Numbered from the stretch's first letter, positions 8,486 through 16,590 are shown. The stretch: DNA of 24,056 bases from an uncultured Bacteroidales bacterium (GCA_903929065.1 CAIYTJ010000630.1:1-24056); one strand, 5' to 3'. Program-made: numbers and translations. Notes: generated by a model from the sequence alone, not told the origin.

Positions 8486-8860
8486 TCATTTATCTATTTT
8501 TTTTATAATCCAGACAGCTAAAAAAGCTTCCAGGAGGCTCAGTGGCACTGCATACCACAAAATTCCAAAAGGTAAAACCATTAAATTTCCGATTGTCACC
8601 CACATCATTACAAATGCAGCGAACCACGAAATCAAAGCGGTTTGAATCAACGAGAATTTTTGTGCTAAAATAAGAATAAGTACGGCAAACATCACCGACC
8701 AAATTCCCCAGACTGCACCATTCACAGGTTCGAGTGGAAAAACAAGTCCAAGGCTTTTGTAATGGTCAATCCAAAATTGTTTTAATAGAAACTGATTGCG
8801 GATAAATTCAGAAATTCCTATCCAAACGGTGGCTGAAAATAAAGCGATTACTTTTTTCAT
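8486..8860 (-). CDS. Small four-helix membrane protein, unknown function
   Basis: A 124-residue integral membrane protein with about four hydrophobic helices (roughly 2-17, 48-66, 72-92 and 96-118), a short amphipathic stretch with many aromatics between helices 1 and 2, and a basic C-terminal tail (IIKKIDK). I do not recognise the family. It seems to be the first gene of a short minus-strand transcript with DUF4268 and DUF1801 genes. A candidate -7 box lies upstream at 8887-8894. Confidence 0.75.
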   Translation of the reverse strand: MKKVIALFSATVWIGISEFIRNQFLLKQFWIDHYKSLGLVFPLEPVNGAVWGIWSVMFAVLILILAQKFSLIQTALISWFAAFVMMWVTIGNLMVLPFGILWYAVPLSLLEAFLAVWIIKKIDK

Positions 8861-8886
8861 AATGAAATTATTTATGCGTTAATAAT

Positions 8887-8894
8887 CAAATTTA
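8887..8894 (-). promoter_or_regulatory. Candidate -7 box before the 8860-7633 gene cluster
   Basis: TAAATTTG on the minus strand matches TAnnTTTG and would give a leader of about 20 bases before the membrane-protein start. I found no TTG at the right distance upstream, and the region is very AT-rich, so this is weak. Confidence 0.35.
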
Positions 8895-8955
8895 TATTTT
8901 AAACGATTAGAAAATCTGATTGTTCAACTTTTCCAACGTTTTAAAAGTCAATCAG

Positions 8956-10074
8956 CTATTTTACAATACGATACAAATTTCCGGGCAGACATTTCACCAC
9001 ACCTTTAAATTCCATTTCGAGCAACATCGAAGAAATTTTACTGATTGGTTTTTCTAACTGAATGGCCAATTCGTTCAATTGAATTCCATCTGAATTTTGG
9101 CGTAAAATACTTACAATTTCGTGCTCTTCGTCCGATAAATCTAAAAATAAAGTCGTTTGAATGTTTGGTTGCGTTTCGGAATTTTGTTTTTCCCAATTCA
9201 TAAACTTCAAAATATCATCGGCCGATTCAACCAGCGAAGCTTTATTATTCTTAATCAGCGCATTACAACCGGCTGACCATTCATCATTCACCCGACCAGG
9301 AAAAGCAAAAACGTCACGGTTATAATCATTGGCCAGTTCAGCGGTAATTAATGCGCCGCCACGAGCTGCCGATTCTACCACCACCGTGGCATCGCAGATG
9401 CCGGCAATCAGGCGGTTTCGTTGTACAAAGTTCTGTCGGTCGGGATTTGTTCCGCTCAGGTATTCGGTAAGCAAAGCACCATCCTGCAACATTTTTACGG
9501 CTGACGGTCGGTGAGCAGCTGGATAAATCCGGTCCAACCCATGACCAATCACGCCAATAGTTGGTAATCCGGCATCAAGTGCGGCTTTGTGAGCGCAAAT
9601 GTCCACTCCGTAAGCCAGTCCACTGACAATAATTGTATTCGGTTGTGCTGAAGCTAAATCAGAAATCAGTTTTTTGCAGTTTTCTTTACCGGTTTCGGTG
9701 GCATTTCGGGTGCCCACAATTCCGACAAATTTACCATTATTCAAATCGCAGTTTCCTTTTGTATAAAGCATTATGGGAGAATCAGGACATTCTTTAAGCC
9801 GGTAAGGATAATCGCGGTCGGTAAAATAAAGCGTCTGAATCTTGTTTTTCAAAATGAATTCAATTTCAGATTCCGCTCTTTTCAATATGTCTTGCGAAAC
9901 GATTTCTTTTGATAGAACTTCGCCAATTCCCGGAATTTTAGCCAGATTTTTTTGTTTTTCGCTGAAAACACCTTCAACATTTCCGATGTATGCAATCAGG
10001 TTTTTGGCCAGGTTGCAGCCTATTCCTTTTATCAGCGTGATGCCGATTTTGTATTTCAGCGATTCATCGTTCAT
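8956..10074 (-). CDS. dprA: DprA/Smf, single-strand DNA-processing protein
   Basis: DprA binds incoming single-stranded DNA and loads RecA during natural transformation; it is also widespread in bacteria not known to be competent. The 372-residue product has an N-terminal helix-hairpin-helix part (IKGIG 15-19; IPGIGEVLSKEI 47-58) and a central Rossmann-like domain with GIVGTRNAT (118-126), SGLAYGVDICAHKAAL (151-166), GHGLDRIYPAAH (177-188) and the RGGALITAELA segment. It ends in a winged-helix-like domain (from about 305). The ATG at 10074 is preferred over an upstream TTG at 10086, which would overlap the preceding gene. It follows the VanZ-like gene after 8 bases. Confidence 0.95.
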   Translation of the reverse strand: MNDESLKYKIGITLIKGIGCNLAKNLIAYIGNVEGVFSEKQKNLAKIPGIGEVLSKEIVSQDILKRAESEIEFILKNKIQTLYFTDRDYPYRLKECPDSPIMLYTKGNCDLNNGKFVGIVGTRNATETGKENCKKLISDLASAQPNTIIVSGLAYGVDICAHKAALDAGLPTIGVIGHGLDRIYPAAHRPSAVKMLQDGALLTEYLSGTNPDRQNFVQRNRLIAGICDATVVVESAARGGALITAELANDYNRDVFAFPGRVNDEWSAGCNALIKNNKASLVESADDILKFMNWEKQNSETQPNIQTTLFLDLSDEEHEIVSILRQNSDGIQLNELAIQLEKPISKISSMLLEMEFKGVVKCLPGNLYRIVK

Positions 10075-10082
10075 CAGAATAA

Positions 10083-10490
10083 TCAATTCTTTTTGCTATA
10101 AAAAATTTTAGTGACAACGTTTTTAAACACATTCATAAAAATCAATCCAATTATTACTCCGATAAAGTCAAATAAAAAATCGAACCAGCTGGCACTTCGT
10201 GGAGCGAAATACATCGGTTGTAATATTTCAATTATACCTCCCAGCAGAGTTGGAAAAACCAGACAAAAGAAAATAAACCGGAATGATTTTAGATTAAAAT
10301 TCAAAACGGCAAGTCTGAAATCAAAAATCAACATACTTGCCAAACCGGCATACATAAGCAAATGTGCCAGTTTATCTTCGTTTTTGAAAGTAGGAATTCC
10401 CTGAAAATCAGATGGTGGAGCGAATGATAAAAACAGTATTGCAAGTATTACCAAAATTGATCTCCAATATTGAACGAAGAATTTTTTCAT
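10083..10490 (-). CDS. VanZ-like family membrane protein
   Basis: A 135-residue membrane protein with about four helices. VanZ-like features are visible: KLAHLLMYAGLASML (HxxxYxxLA pattern, about 42-56), GGIIEILQP (GxxxEilQ) and RSASWFDFLFDFIGVIIG near the C-terminus. Family members are widespread; resistance to glycopeptides is known only for a few, so no drug-resistance role is claimed. The open frame extends 33 codons further upstream, but those codons overlap the candidate -7 box at 10531-10538 and precede the natural N-terminus MKKFFVQYW. I therefore start at 10490. It is probably cotranscribed with dprA. Confidence 0.85.
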   Translation of the reverse strand: MKKFFVQYWRSILVILAILFLSFAPPSDFQGIPTFKNEDKLAHLLMYAGLASMLIFDFRLAVLNFNLKSFRFIFFCLVFPTLLGGIIEILQPMYFAPRSASWFDFLFDFIGVIIGLIFMNVFKNVVTKIFYSKKN

Positions 10491-10530
10491 GAAATTATCT
10501 TTAATATTTTCAGGCTTTTGATTGTCTTTG

Positions 10531-10538
10531 CAAAGATA
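10531..10538 (-). promoter_or_regulatory. -7 box for the VanZ-like gene and dprA
   Basis: TATCTTTG on the minus strand matches TAnnTTTG exactly. It would start transcription near 10524, about 34 bases before the chosen ATG. No clear TTTG element was found about 20 bases further upstream. The site supports the shorter VanZ-like start. Confidence 0.5.
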
Positions 10539-10602
10539 AAATTTTGCAATAAGAAATAATCGTTTTGTTGAAAAAATCTGTGGTTGCACTGCTGAATATT
10601 TA

Positions 10603-10637
10603 AAATGCCTTCTTAAACTGAATTTAAGAAGGCATTT
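10603..10637 (-). terminator. Terminator after the CoA-transferase gene
   Basis: A perfect 15-base-pair stem, AAATGCCTTCTTAAA / TTTAAGAAGGCATTT, with a five-base loop. It lies about 20 bases beyond the CoA-transferase stop codon and is followed by TTTTAAAT on the minus strand. It separates this gene from the VanZ-like/dprA promoter. Confidence 0.85.
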
Positions 10638-10657
10638 ATTTATGAATCAGAAGTTAC

Positions 10658-12157
10658 TTATTTAAAATCGTCCCAGTTTGTTCCTTTCATGGTGCCGGTT
10701 TTCATAAACTGGCTGTGCATTCCAAAACAAGCATGAAGATTGGTTGGCGTATGGCAAGGACCCGAAAGTGCCAGATAATCGGTCAGAATTTGTTTGTATT
10801 CCGGATCCACGCAATTTTCAATAATTTCCTCGGCACGTTGGATGGGTGATTTGCCACGCAAATCGGCCACACCATGTTCAGTTATCAGAATGTTTACAGA
10901 ATGTTCGTTTTGGTCCACGTGTGTTACCATAGGAACGATAGCACTGATGTCGCCTTTTTTGGCGGTCGACGGCGTAGTGAAAATGGAAATATAAGCGCTG
11001 CGTGTAAAATCAGCAGAACCACCAATTCCATTCATCATTTTTGAGCCTAGCACGTGTGTACTGTTTACATTTCCAAAAATATCGGCTTCTAACGCAGTAT
11101 TGATAGTAATTAAACCAAGCCGGCGAGCCAATTCCGGGCTGTTCGACATTTCCTGTGGACGAAGCACAATTTTATCGCGGAAAAACTCGAGATCTTCATA
11201 CATGCTTTTCAATACCGGAGTAGTAATTGTCAGCGAACAACCGCTGGCAAAACGGATTTTGCCGTTGCGCAACAATTCGATAACCGAATCCTGAATAACT
11301 TCGGTGTACATTTCGAAGGTTGGAATATCCGGATTTGTTCCCAGCGAAGCCATAACTGCATTGGCAATGTTTCCAACACCCGACTGGATTGGTAAAAATT
11401 CTTTCGGAATACGACCCGATTTAATTTCATTTGCCAAAAAGTTGGCAACATTTTGACCAATTTTGTCAGTAACTTCATCGGTTGGAGTAAATCCACCCAC
11501 TTCGTCGTCGCGATGTGTTTCAACCACACACAGAATTTTCTTTGGATCCACTTTCAAAACCGGCGTTCCCATGCGGTCGGAAGGTGTCAGCAGTGTCATT
11601 GGTAAACGGAAAGGAGGATCAAGCGGTTCGAAAATATCGTGAAAACCGCGTAATTCTTTCGGATGATTATGATTCCATTCCAGGATAATAAAATCGGCCA
11701 AATGAGCAATGGTTGGTGAAATTCCTACTCCGGTTGTTAAAATCAACTCACCTTCTGCATTAAAATCACACACTTCGAGAATGGCAAATTTTGGTTTTGG
11801 CATAAACCCGAAACGCAAATGCGGAGCAATTGAAGACAAGTGCATATCAAAATAAGGAGCACGTTCGCAGTTTAATGCGGAGCGTAAATCTTTGTTTGAT
11901 TGATACGGTGTGCGGAATAAAATGGCATTGGCACGTGCCAAAGCACCGTCCAGTGAATCGCCGGTAGAAGCTCCGGTGTACATTCCTACTTTGAATTCCT
12001 TACCTTCTGCATGAAATGCTTCTGCCCGTTTGGCAATAGCTGTTGGCACTTCTTTGGGGCATCCTGCCGGTGTAAATCCGCTGAAACCGATAATGTCACC
12101 GTTGTTTACATAGCTTGCTGCCTCTTCGGCAGTTACAAATTTATACGTGTTTTGCAT
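10658..12157 (-). CDS. Acetyl-CoA hydrolase/CoA-transferase family protein (succinate/acetate type)
   Basis: A 499-residue class I CoA-transferase of the Cat1/AarC/ScpC group, which moves CoA between acyl-CoA and a carboxylate such as succinate, acetate or propionate. Visible signatures are GFSGFTPAGCPKEVP (24-38), a central HxDD-like segment, IQSGVGNIANAV (257-268), TEVIQD with the likely catalytic Glu286, GIGGSADFTRSAY and ITEHGVADLRGKSP. Length matches the family. The exact substrate cannot be read from sequence; in Bacteroidota a role in succinate/propionate or acetate fermentation is plausible. It is monocistronic, with its own terminator and a promoter candidate in the divergent gap before pepD. 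Confidence 0.93.
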   Translation of the reverse strand: MQNTYKFVTAEEAASYVNNGDIIGFSGFTPAGCPKEVPTAIAKRAEAFHAEGKEFKVGMYTGASTGDSLDGALARANAILFRTPYQSNKDLRSALNCERAPYFDMHLSSIAPHLRFGFMPKPKFAILEVCDFNAEGELILTTGVGISPTIAHLADFIILEWNHNHPKELRGFHDIFEPLDPPFRLPMTLLTPSDRMGTPVLKVDPKKILCVVETHRDDEVGGFTPTDEVTDKIGQNVANFLANEIKSGRIPKEFLPIQSGVGNIANAVMASLGTNPDIPTFEMYTEVIQDSVIELLRNGKIRFASGCSLTITTPVLKSMYEDLEFFRDKIVLRPQEMSNSPELARRLGLITINTALEADIFGNVNSTHVLGSKMMNGIGGSADFTRSAYISIFTTPSTAKKGDISAIVPMVTHVDQNEHSVNILITEHGVADLRGKSPIQRAEEIIENCVDPEYKQILTDYLALSGPCHTPTNLHACFGMHSQFMKTGTMKGTNWDDFK

Positions 12158-12250
12158 ACGTTTTTTGTTACAATTAATTGTATTTGAGTTTATTGTTTTG
12201 CTGATTGAAGTTTAAATAGAGAAAATTTTCCTTATTTCCGAATTCGACCG

Positions 12251-12258
12251 CAAAATTA
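12251..12258 (-). promoter_or_regulatory. Candidate -7 box for the CoA-transferase gene
   Basis: TAATTTTG on the minus strand matches TAnnTTTG and would give a leader of about 85-90 bases. No upstream TTG lies at the expected distance, so confidence is modest. Confidence 0.4.
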
Positions 12259-12506
12259 CCAAATAAATTTCGTTTGTCTATGGAAAAACCAGACTTATTA
12301 GAGAAATTTTTCTGTATTCAAAAGTCGGTTCCAAACTATAAGCAAACATACTGTTTCAACATTGAATAGTCAGCAAATCGCTTGCAATAGTTTAAATCAG
12401 TAAGCATTTTGAAAAAACGGGTTTTTGAACAATGCAACTTAAAATCGATAAATATCAATATTTTAAAAAAATGAAGTTCAACGGAAATTATTCCAAAAAA
12501 AATACG

Positions 12507-12514
12507 GATATTTG
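12507..12514 (+). promoter_or_regulatory. Candidate -7 box for pepD
   Basis: GATATTTG matches TAnnTTTG at seven of eight positions. It would start transcription near 12521, about 43 bases before the chosen pepD ATG at 12564. It argues against start codons further upstream in the same frame. Confidence 0.35.
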
Positions 12515-12563
12515 CAATAGAGAAACCCGAATAAATATTCAAAATAACTTAATAATATTTCGT

Positions 12564-14027
12564 ATGAATGCAACTGATATCCGCCAATTAGAGCCCAAAG
12601 CGCTCTGGCAAAATTTTTACTCGCTAACGCAGATTCCTCGCCCTTCGCACAAAAAAGAAGAAATCGGAACCTTTTTGGAAAATTTCGGTAAATCGCTTGG
12701 TTTGGAAACCCGCCGCGATGAAATAGGTAACGTGTTGGTTTGCAAACCGGCTACTCCGGGCATGGAAAACCGAAAAACTGTTGTTTTACAGGCTCACATG
12801 GATATGGTTCCGCAGAAAAACAGCCATGTGGCACATGATTTTCAGAAAGATCCGATTGATGCATACATCGATGGCGAATGGGTAACAGCCCGTGATACCA
12901 CGCTCGGTGCTGATAACGGAATCGGACTGGCTGCCGCCATGTCGATACTTCAGTCAAAAGGAATTCCACATCCTGCTATCGAAATGTTTATCACCGTGGA
13001 TGAAGAAACCGGTATGTTCGGTGCTTTCGGACTGCAGCCCAATTTTTTGAAAGGCGATATTCTGATCAACATGGATTCGGAAGACGAAGGTGAATTGTAT
13101 GTGGGTTGTGCCGGTGGAATTGATGGTGACATCACGTTCCGGTACAAAGAAGTGGAAATTCCCGAAGGTGATGTGGCGTTGAAAATATCGTTGACAGGAC
13201 TTAAAGGCGGTCACTCAGGCGTTGATATTCATTTGCAACGTGCCAATGCCAATAAATTGATGTTCCGTTTTTTGAAAGATGCGGTAGCTGATCTTGAAGT
13301 TCGTCTGGCTTCTGTTGATGGTGGAAGTTTACGCAATGCCATTCCTCGTGAAGCATTTGTGGTGGTAACCGTTCCGGTAGATGGCGTGGACGATGTGGTT
13401 GAATTCGTTCAGGAATGCGAAGAATTATTTATCGAAGAATACAAAGGCGTTGAAGATAAAATTTCGTTTACCGTGGAGCAAGTTGAATTGCCAACGGGAT
13501 TGATACCGGAAGAAGTTCAGGACGATTTGATTAATGGCGTAACGGCTTGCCCGAATGGCGTATTGCGTTTTATTCCTGAATTGCCAACCGTGGTGGAAAC
13601 TTCGAATAACTTGGCTATTATCAAATCTGACGGAAGTTCAATTACTGTTCGTTGTTTGGTTCGCAGTTCGGTGGAAAGCCGCAAGGAAGAACTGGCATCG
13701 ATGGTTGAAAGTGTATTTTTGTTGGCCGGTGCCAAGGTGGAATTGGTGGGCGGTTATCCGGGCTGGAAACCAAACCTGGATTCACCTATTTTGAAATTAA
13801 TGACCAAAGTGTACGAAGATAAATACGGTAAAACTCCGAAAGTGATGATTATTCACGCAGGGCTGGAATGCGGTATTCTCGGAACCCATTATCCACACAT
13901 GGATATGATTTCGTTTGGTCCGACCATTCGTTACCCACATTCGCCGGACGAAAAAGTAAATATTGCCACCGTGCAGAAATTTTGGGATTATCTGTTGGCA
14001 ACACTGGAAAACATACCTGCAAAATGA
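12564..14027 (+). CDS. pepD: Aminoacyl-histidine dipeptidase (PepD, M20 family)
   Basis: A cytoplasmic zinc dipeptidase (carnosinase-like) that cleaves Xaa-His and other dipeptides. The 487-residue product has the M20 metal and catalytic motifs: LQAHMDMVP (His78, Asp80), TTLGADNGIG (bridging Asp117), VDEETG (Glu147 catalytic, Glu148), NMDSEDEGEL (Asp171), GGHSGVDIH (dimerisation/lid region) and a C-terminal GPTIRYPHSPDE carrying the last His ligand. An open frame continues 44 codons upstream, but those codons are Lys/Asn-rich and overlap the promoter candidate. The start at 12564 gives the usual N-terminus and family length. The TGA stop merges into a CCCCTAA repeat. Confidence 0.95.
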   Translation: MNATDIRQLEPKALWQNFYSLTQIPRPSHKKEEIGTFLENFGKSLGLETRRDEIGNVLVCKPATPGMENRKTVVLQAHMDMVPQKNSHVAHDFQKDPIDAYIDGEWVTARDTTLGADNGIGLAAAMSILQSKGIPHPAIEMFITVDEETGMFGAFGLQPNFLKGDILINMDSEDEGELYVGCAGGIDGDITFRYKEVEIPEGDVALKISLTGLKGGHSGVDIHLQRANANKLMFRFLKDAVADLEVRLASVDGGSLRNAIPREAFVVVTVPVDGVDDVVEFVQECEELFIEEYKGVEDKISFTVEQVELPTGLIPEEVQDDLINGVTACPNGVLRFIPELPTVVETSNNLAIIKSDGSSITVRCLVRSSVESRKEELASMVESVFLLAGAKVELVGGYPGWKPNLDSPILKLMTKVYEDKYGKTPKVMIIHAGLECGILGTHYPHMDMISFGPTIRYPHSPDEKVNIATVQKFWDYLLATLENIPAK

Positions 14028-14047
14028 CCCCTAACCCCTAAAGGGGA
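14028..14047 (+). repeat. CCCCTAAAGGGG-type repeat, copy 1
   Basis: A 20-base unit containing AACCCCTAAAGGGGA starts directly after the pepD stop codon. Its reverse complement, with one mismatch, lies at 14127-14146. The core CCCC-TAAA-GGGG is itself nearly self-complementary. Similar short repeats are scattered in many Bacteroidota genomes, from general recall. Confidence 0.8.
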
Positions 14048-14126
14048 ACTAAATTACAATTGAATTTATAAATTAATTGACATGGAAAACTCAAAAGAAA
14101 AATTACAAAACAAAACTAACTTCAAC

Positions 14127-14146
14127 TCCCCTTTAGGGGTTGGGGG
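14127..14146 (-). repeat. CCCCTAAAGGGG-type repeat, copy 2 (inverted)
   Basis: This is the inverted partner of the copy at 14028-14047: 15 bases are identical and 20 match with one mismatch. The pair could fold into a stem enclosing about 79 bases. It ends four bases before the secreted peptidase start. Reading through it in frame would add NSPLGVGG to the N-terminus, a mark of a mis-set start. Confidence 0.8.
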
Positions 14147-14150
14147 CAAC

Positions 14151-15350
14151 ATGAAAAAACTTGCATTATTTATTTCGCTTCTGATATTTTCAGGAGGCGC
14201 TTTTGCCCAGAAGGCACAAAAAGACACGACGAAGGTAGATTCTTTCAAATTCACCATCGTGAAACAAAACAAAATCACTCCGGTAAAAAACCAGGCCAGC
14301 TCCGGCACCTGCTGGTGTTTTTCGGGATTGGGATTTTTCGAATCGGAACTACTCCGCATGGGAAAACCTGAAGTGGATCTTTCGGAAATGTACATTGTTT
14401 CTAAAACGTATTCCGACAAAGCCGACAAATACGTCCGCATGAACGGAACAATTAATTTTGCCGAAGGCGGGGCGTTTTACGACGTGATTTACGCGCTTAA
14501 AAACTACGGAATTGTTCCCGAAAAGGAAATGACGGGACTGAATTACGGCGAAGACAAACACAAACACGGCGAATTGGACGCGTTGACCAAATCGTATGTC
14601 ACGGTTATTGTTTCTAACCCGAACAAGAAACTTTCAACTGCCTGGAAAGCCGGTTTCGATGGCATTCTGGATGCTTATCTGGGCAAATGCCCGGCTGAAT
14701 TTACTGTGGACGGCAAGAAATACACGCCGCTTACCTACGTAAAATCGCTGGGTCTGAATCTCGACGATTATGTTTCACTGACATCATTCACGCATCATCC
14801 TTTTTATACTCAATTTCCCATTGAAATACCTGATAACTGGCGTTGGGCAGAATCGTACAACATTCCGATTGATGAACTGATGCAGGTTTTTGACAATGCC
14901 GTAAGCAAAGGTTATTGCGTGGCGTGGGCTTCAGACGTGAGCGAAAAAGGCTTTACCCGCAAAGGAATTGCCGTTGACCCGGAAACCAAGGTGACCAACC
15001 TGCCCGGAACCGATCAGGCTAAATGGACAGGCGTTTCGCAACGGGATATGGAAGACAAAATCTTCAAGGCTTCCAAACCGCAACCTGAAATCAAGGTGAC
15101 ACAGGAACTTCGCCAGCAGGGTTTTGATAACTACCAAACCACTGACGACCACGGAATGGTGATTTTCGGACAGGCTACCGACCAAAACGGAACCAAATAC
15201 TACATGGTGAAAAACTCATGGGGAACCGACTCCAAATACCAGGGAATATGGTATGCCAGCGAAACTTTCGTGAAACATAAAACCATCGATATTCTGGTGC
15301 ATAAAGATGCTATTCCTAAAGAAATTCTGAAGAAACTGGGGATAAAATAA
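14151..15350 (+). CDS. Secreted C1-family cysteine peptidase (bleomycin hydrolase/PepC-like)
   Basis: A 399-residue papain-superfamily peptidase resembling bleomycin hydrolase/aminopeptidase C. The catalytic set is visible: Gln48 and Cys54 in QASSGTCWCFS (48-58), His334 in DDHGMVIFG and Asn355 in KNSWG. The start at 14151 gives a clear signal peptide (MKKLALFISLLIFSGGAFA, predicted cleavage before Gln20), so it is probably periplasmic or surface-exposed, unlike classical cytoplasmic PepC. An in-frame ATG at 14082 would put the signal peptide internally and translate a repeat, so I reject it. No lipoprotein cysteine follows the signal. It lies downstream of pepD, possibly as a peptide-use pair, and is closed by the terminator at 15374. 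Confidence 0.92.
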   Translation: MKKLALFISLLIFSGGAFAQKAQKDTTKVDSFKFTIVKQNKITPVKNQASSGTCWCFSGLGFFESELLRMGKPEVDLSEMYIVSKTYSDKADKYVRMNGTINFAEGGAFYDVIYALKNYGIVPEKEMTGLNYGEDKHKHGELDALTKSYVTVIVSNPNKKLSTAWKAGFDGILDAYLGKCPAEFTVDGKKYTPLTYVKSLGLNLDDYVSLTSFTHHPFYTQFPIEIPDNWRWAESYNIPIDELMQVFDNAVSKGYCVAWASDVSEKGFTRKGIAVDPETKVTNLPGTDQAKWTGVSQRDMEDKIFKASKPQPEIKVTQELRQQGFDNYQTTDDHGMVIFGQATDQNGTKYYMVKNSWGTDSKYQGIWYASETFVKHKTIDILVHKDAIPKEILKKLGIK

Positions 15351-15373
15351 ATCCATAAGTTTTGCAAAAAAAG

Positions 15374-15405
15374 AAACAGGCTTCCCAATTTTGGGAAGCC
15401 TGTTT
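15374..15405. terminator. Bidirectional terminator between peptidase gene and cydB
   Basis: AAACAGGCTTCCCAA pairs perfectly with TTGGGAAGCCTGTTT. It is followed by a T-rich run on the plus strand and, in the other direction, by TTTTTTTGC after the stem on the minus strand. It lies between two converging genes and can serve both. Confidence 0.88.
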
Positions 15406-15410
15406 TATTT

Positions 15411-15429
15411 AAAGGGGATTCAGGGGTCA
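15411..15429 (-). repeat. Partial CCCCT-type repeat at the cydB stop
   Basis: On the minus strand the cydB stop codon reads straight into TGACCCCTGAATCCCCTTT. The pepD stop reads into TGACCCCTAACCCC in the same way. This looks like a diverged half-copy of the same short repeat family. Confidence 0.5.
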
Positions 15430-16572
15430 ATAAGCATGTTCATCCTCATTTACATCTTGAATATTGATGCGTTTCTTTTCCATGGAGCGCCAGGCAATAA
15501 AGATATAAACCAATACCACCGGAATAAACAGCGATACAAGCGACATGGCTTTCAGGGTGAAGAAACTTGACGACGAATTGAAGATTGTCAGCGAACTTTG
15601 AAGGTTAGTGGAAGGATAGTACGAAGTGTTGTTATACCCAACCAGCAGCAACAAACTGCAAACGGTTACTACCGTTCCCACACCGGCAAACCAGATACCG
15701 CTTTTGAATTTTGGGGTAATCCACGTTCCGATAACACCTCCCAGCACGGCCACCACGCCCAATAAAAACAACACCAGCACAACCGGCATTTCTATCAGGT
15801 TTGTAAAGTATTTGTATTTTTCCATCGTTACGACACCTGTTGCCTGATTCACGGCAAAACCTTCCGAAAATAACGTCCAGATAACAAAAATCAGGAAGAA
15901 AACCACGAAAGGAATGGCATTATACCACAAGAATTTACGGGAACGTGCTTCCAACACTTCATTATTCAACCGGTTGACAAAGAAAAGCAATGCCAGCGAA
16001 CGAGACAAAAAGAACACAGCAATTCCCAACGTCAGGTTACGAACGGTGAAAAGCGCATCCAGTCCGTGCCATTCGTTTCCCCATGAGCTGATAACCGGAG
16101 CCAATTGGTTGGTGATATTTCCTTTGGCCACAATAAAATCGGAACCGGTAAAGAAGGTGGCGATAGCAACTCCAATCAGGAAAGTAGCCAGCAAACCGTT
16201 GATAAAAAGAAAAGCGCGGTACGTTCCGGCACCAAACACATTTCCGGGTTTCGACTGGAATTCGTACGAAACGGCCTGAATGATAAAGCAAAATAAAATG
16301 GCCATCCAAACCCAGTAGGCTCCGCCAAAACTGGTGGAATAAAACAACGGGAATGAAGCAAAAAATGCACCGCCGAATGTAACCAGCGTGGTGAACGTAA
16401 ATTCCCATTTGCGACCAAGAGCATTAACGAGTAAACGTTTTTCATCTTCCGTTTTCGAAAGCGAATATAACAACGATTGACCGCCCTGAATAAAGAGCAA
16501 AAAAGCCAGAATTCCACCCAACAGTGATATCAAAAACCACCAGTAGTGTTGTAAAAATGAGTATGTTATCAT
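15427..16572 (-). CDS. cydB: Cytochrome bd quinol oxidase subunit II
   Basis: CydB is the structural partner of CydA in the bd-type terminal oxidase, which reduces oxygen to water with quinol at high oxygen affinity. The 381-residue product has about eight to nine membrane helices and matches CydB in length. Features include the N-terminal QHYWWFLISLLGGILAFLLFIQGGQSLLY segment (about 8-36) and a GRKWEF loop. It follows cydA after a 77-base gap that holds a short degenerate repeat. The stop codon lies inside a CCCCT-type repeat, and a shared terminator follows. Confidence 0.95.
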   Translation of the reverse strand: MITYSFLQHYWWFLISLLGGILAFLLFIQGGQSLLYSLSKTEDEKRLLVNALGRKWEFTFTTLVTFGGAFFASFPLFYSTSFGGAYWVWMAILFCFIIQAVSYEFQSKPGNVFGAGTYRAFLFINGLLATFLIGVAIATFFTGSDFIVAKGNITNQLAPVISSWGNEWHGLDALFTVRNLTLGIAVFFLSRSLALLFFVNRLNNEVLEARSRKFLWYNAIPFVVFFLIFVIWTLFSEGFAVNQATGVVTMEKYKYFTNLIEMPVVLVLFLLGVVAVLGGVIGTWITPKFKSGIWFAGVGTVVTVCSLLLLVGYNNTSYYPSTNLQSSLTIFNSSSSFFTLKAMSLVSLFIPVVLVYIFIAWRSMEKKRINIQDVNEDEHAY

Positions 16573-16590
16573 AATTGTATTTTTTTAATG

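Larger units (their letters stand above)
12158..12563. other. Divergent intergenic region, 406 bases
   Basis: An AT-rich gap between two divergently transcribed genes. It contains -7 box candidates for the CoA-transferase (12251-12258) and pepD (12507-12514). Short open frames inside it, for example minus strand 12336-12542, have low-complexity composition and no recognisable features. I see no stable hairpin, repeat or RNA gene here. The size would allow regulator sites, but none was identified. Confidence 0.6.

Noticed and set aside
10083..10490. Glycopeptide (teicoplanin) resistance gene vanZ
   Set aside because: The VanZ-like family is broad and there is no van cluster nearby, so only the family name is supported.
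10491..10589. 33-codon upstream extension of the VanZ-like protein
   Set aside because: It overlaps the -7 box at 10531-10538 and precedes a natural membrane-protein N-terminus.
12336..12542. Minus-strand 68-codon open frame in the CoA-transferase/pepD gap
   Set aside because: It is low-complexity and AT-rich, with no ribosome-site or family evidence, and it overlaps the pepD promoter candidate.
12432..12563. 44-codon upstream extension of pepD
   Set aside because: It is Lys/Asn-rich, unlike PepD N-termini, and covers the likely -7 box; the shorter form has the usual family length.
14082..14150. Upstream ATG for the secreted peptidase
   Set aside because: It would bury the signal peptide and translate a dispersed CCCCTAAAGGGG repeat.
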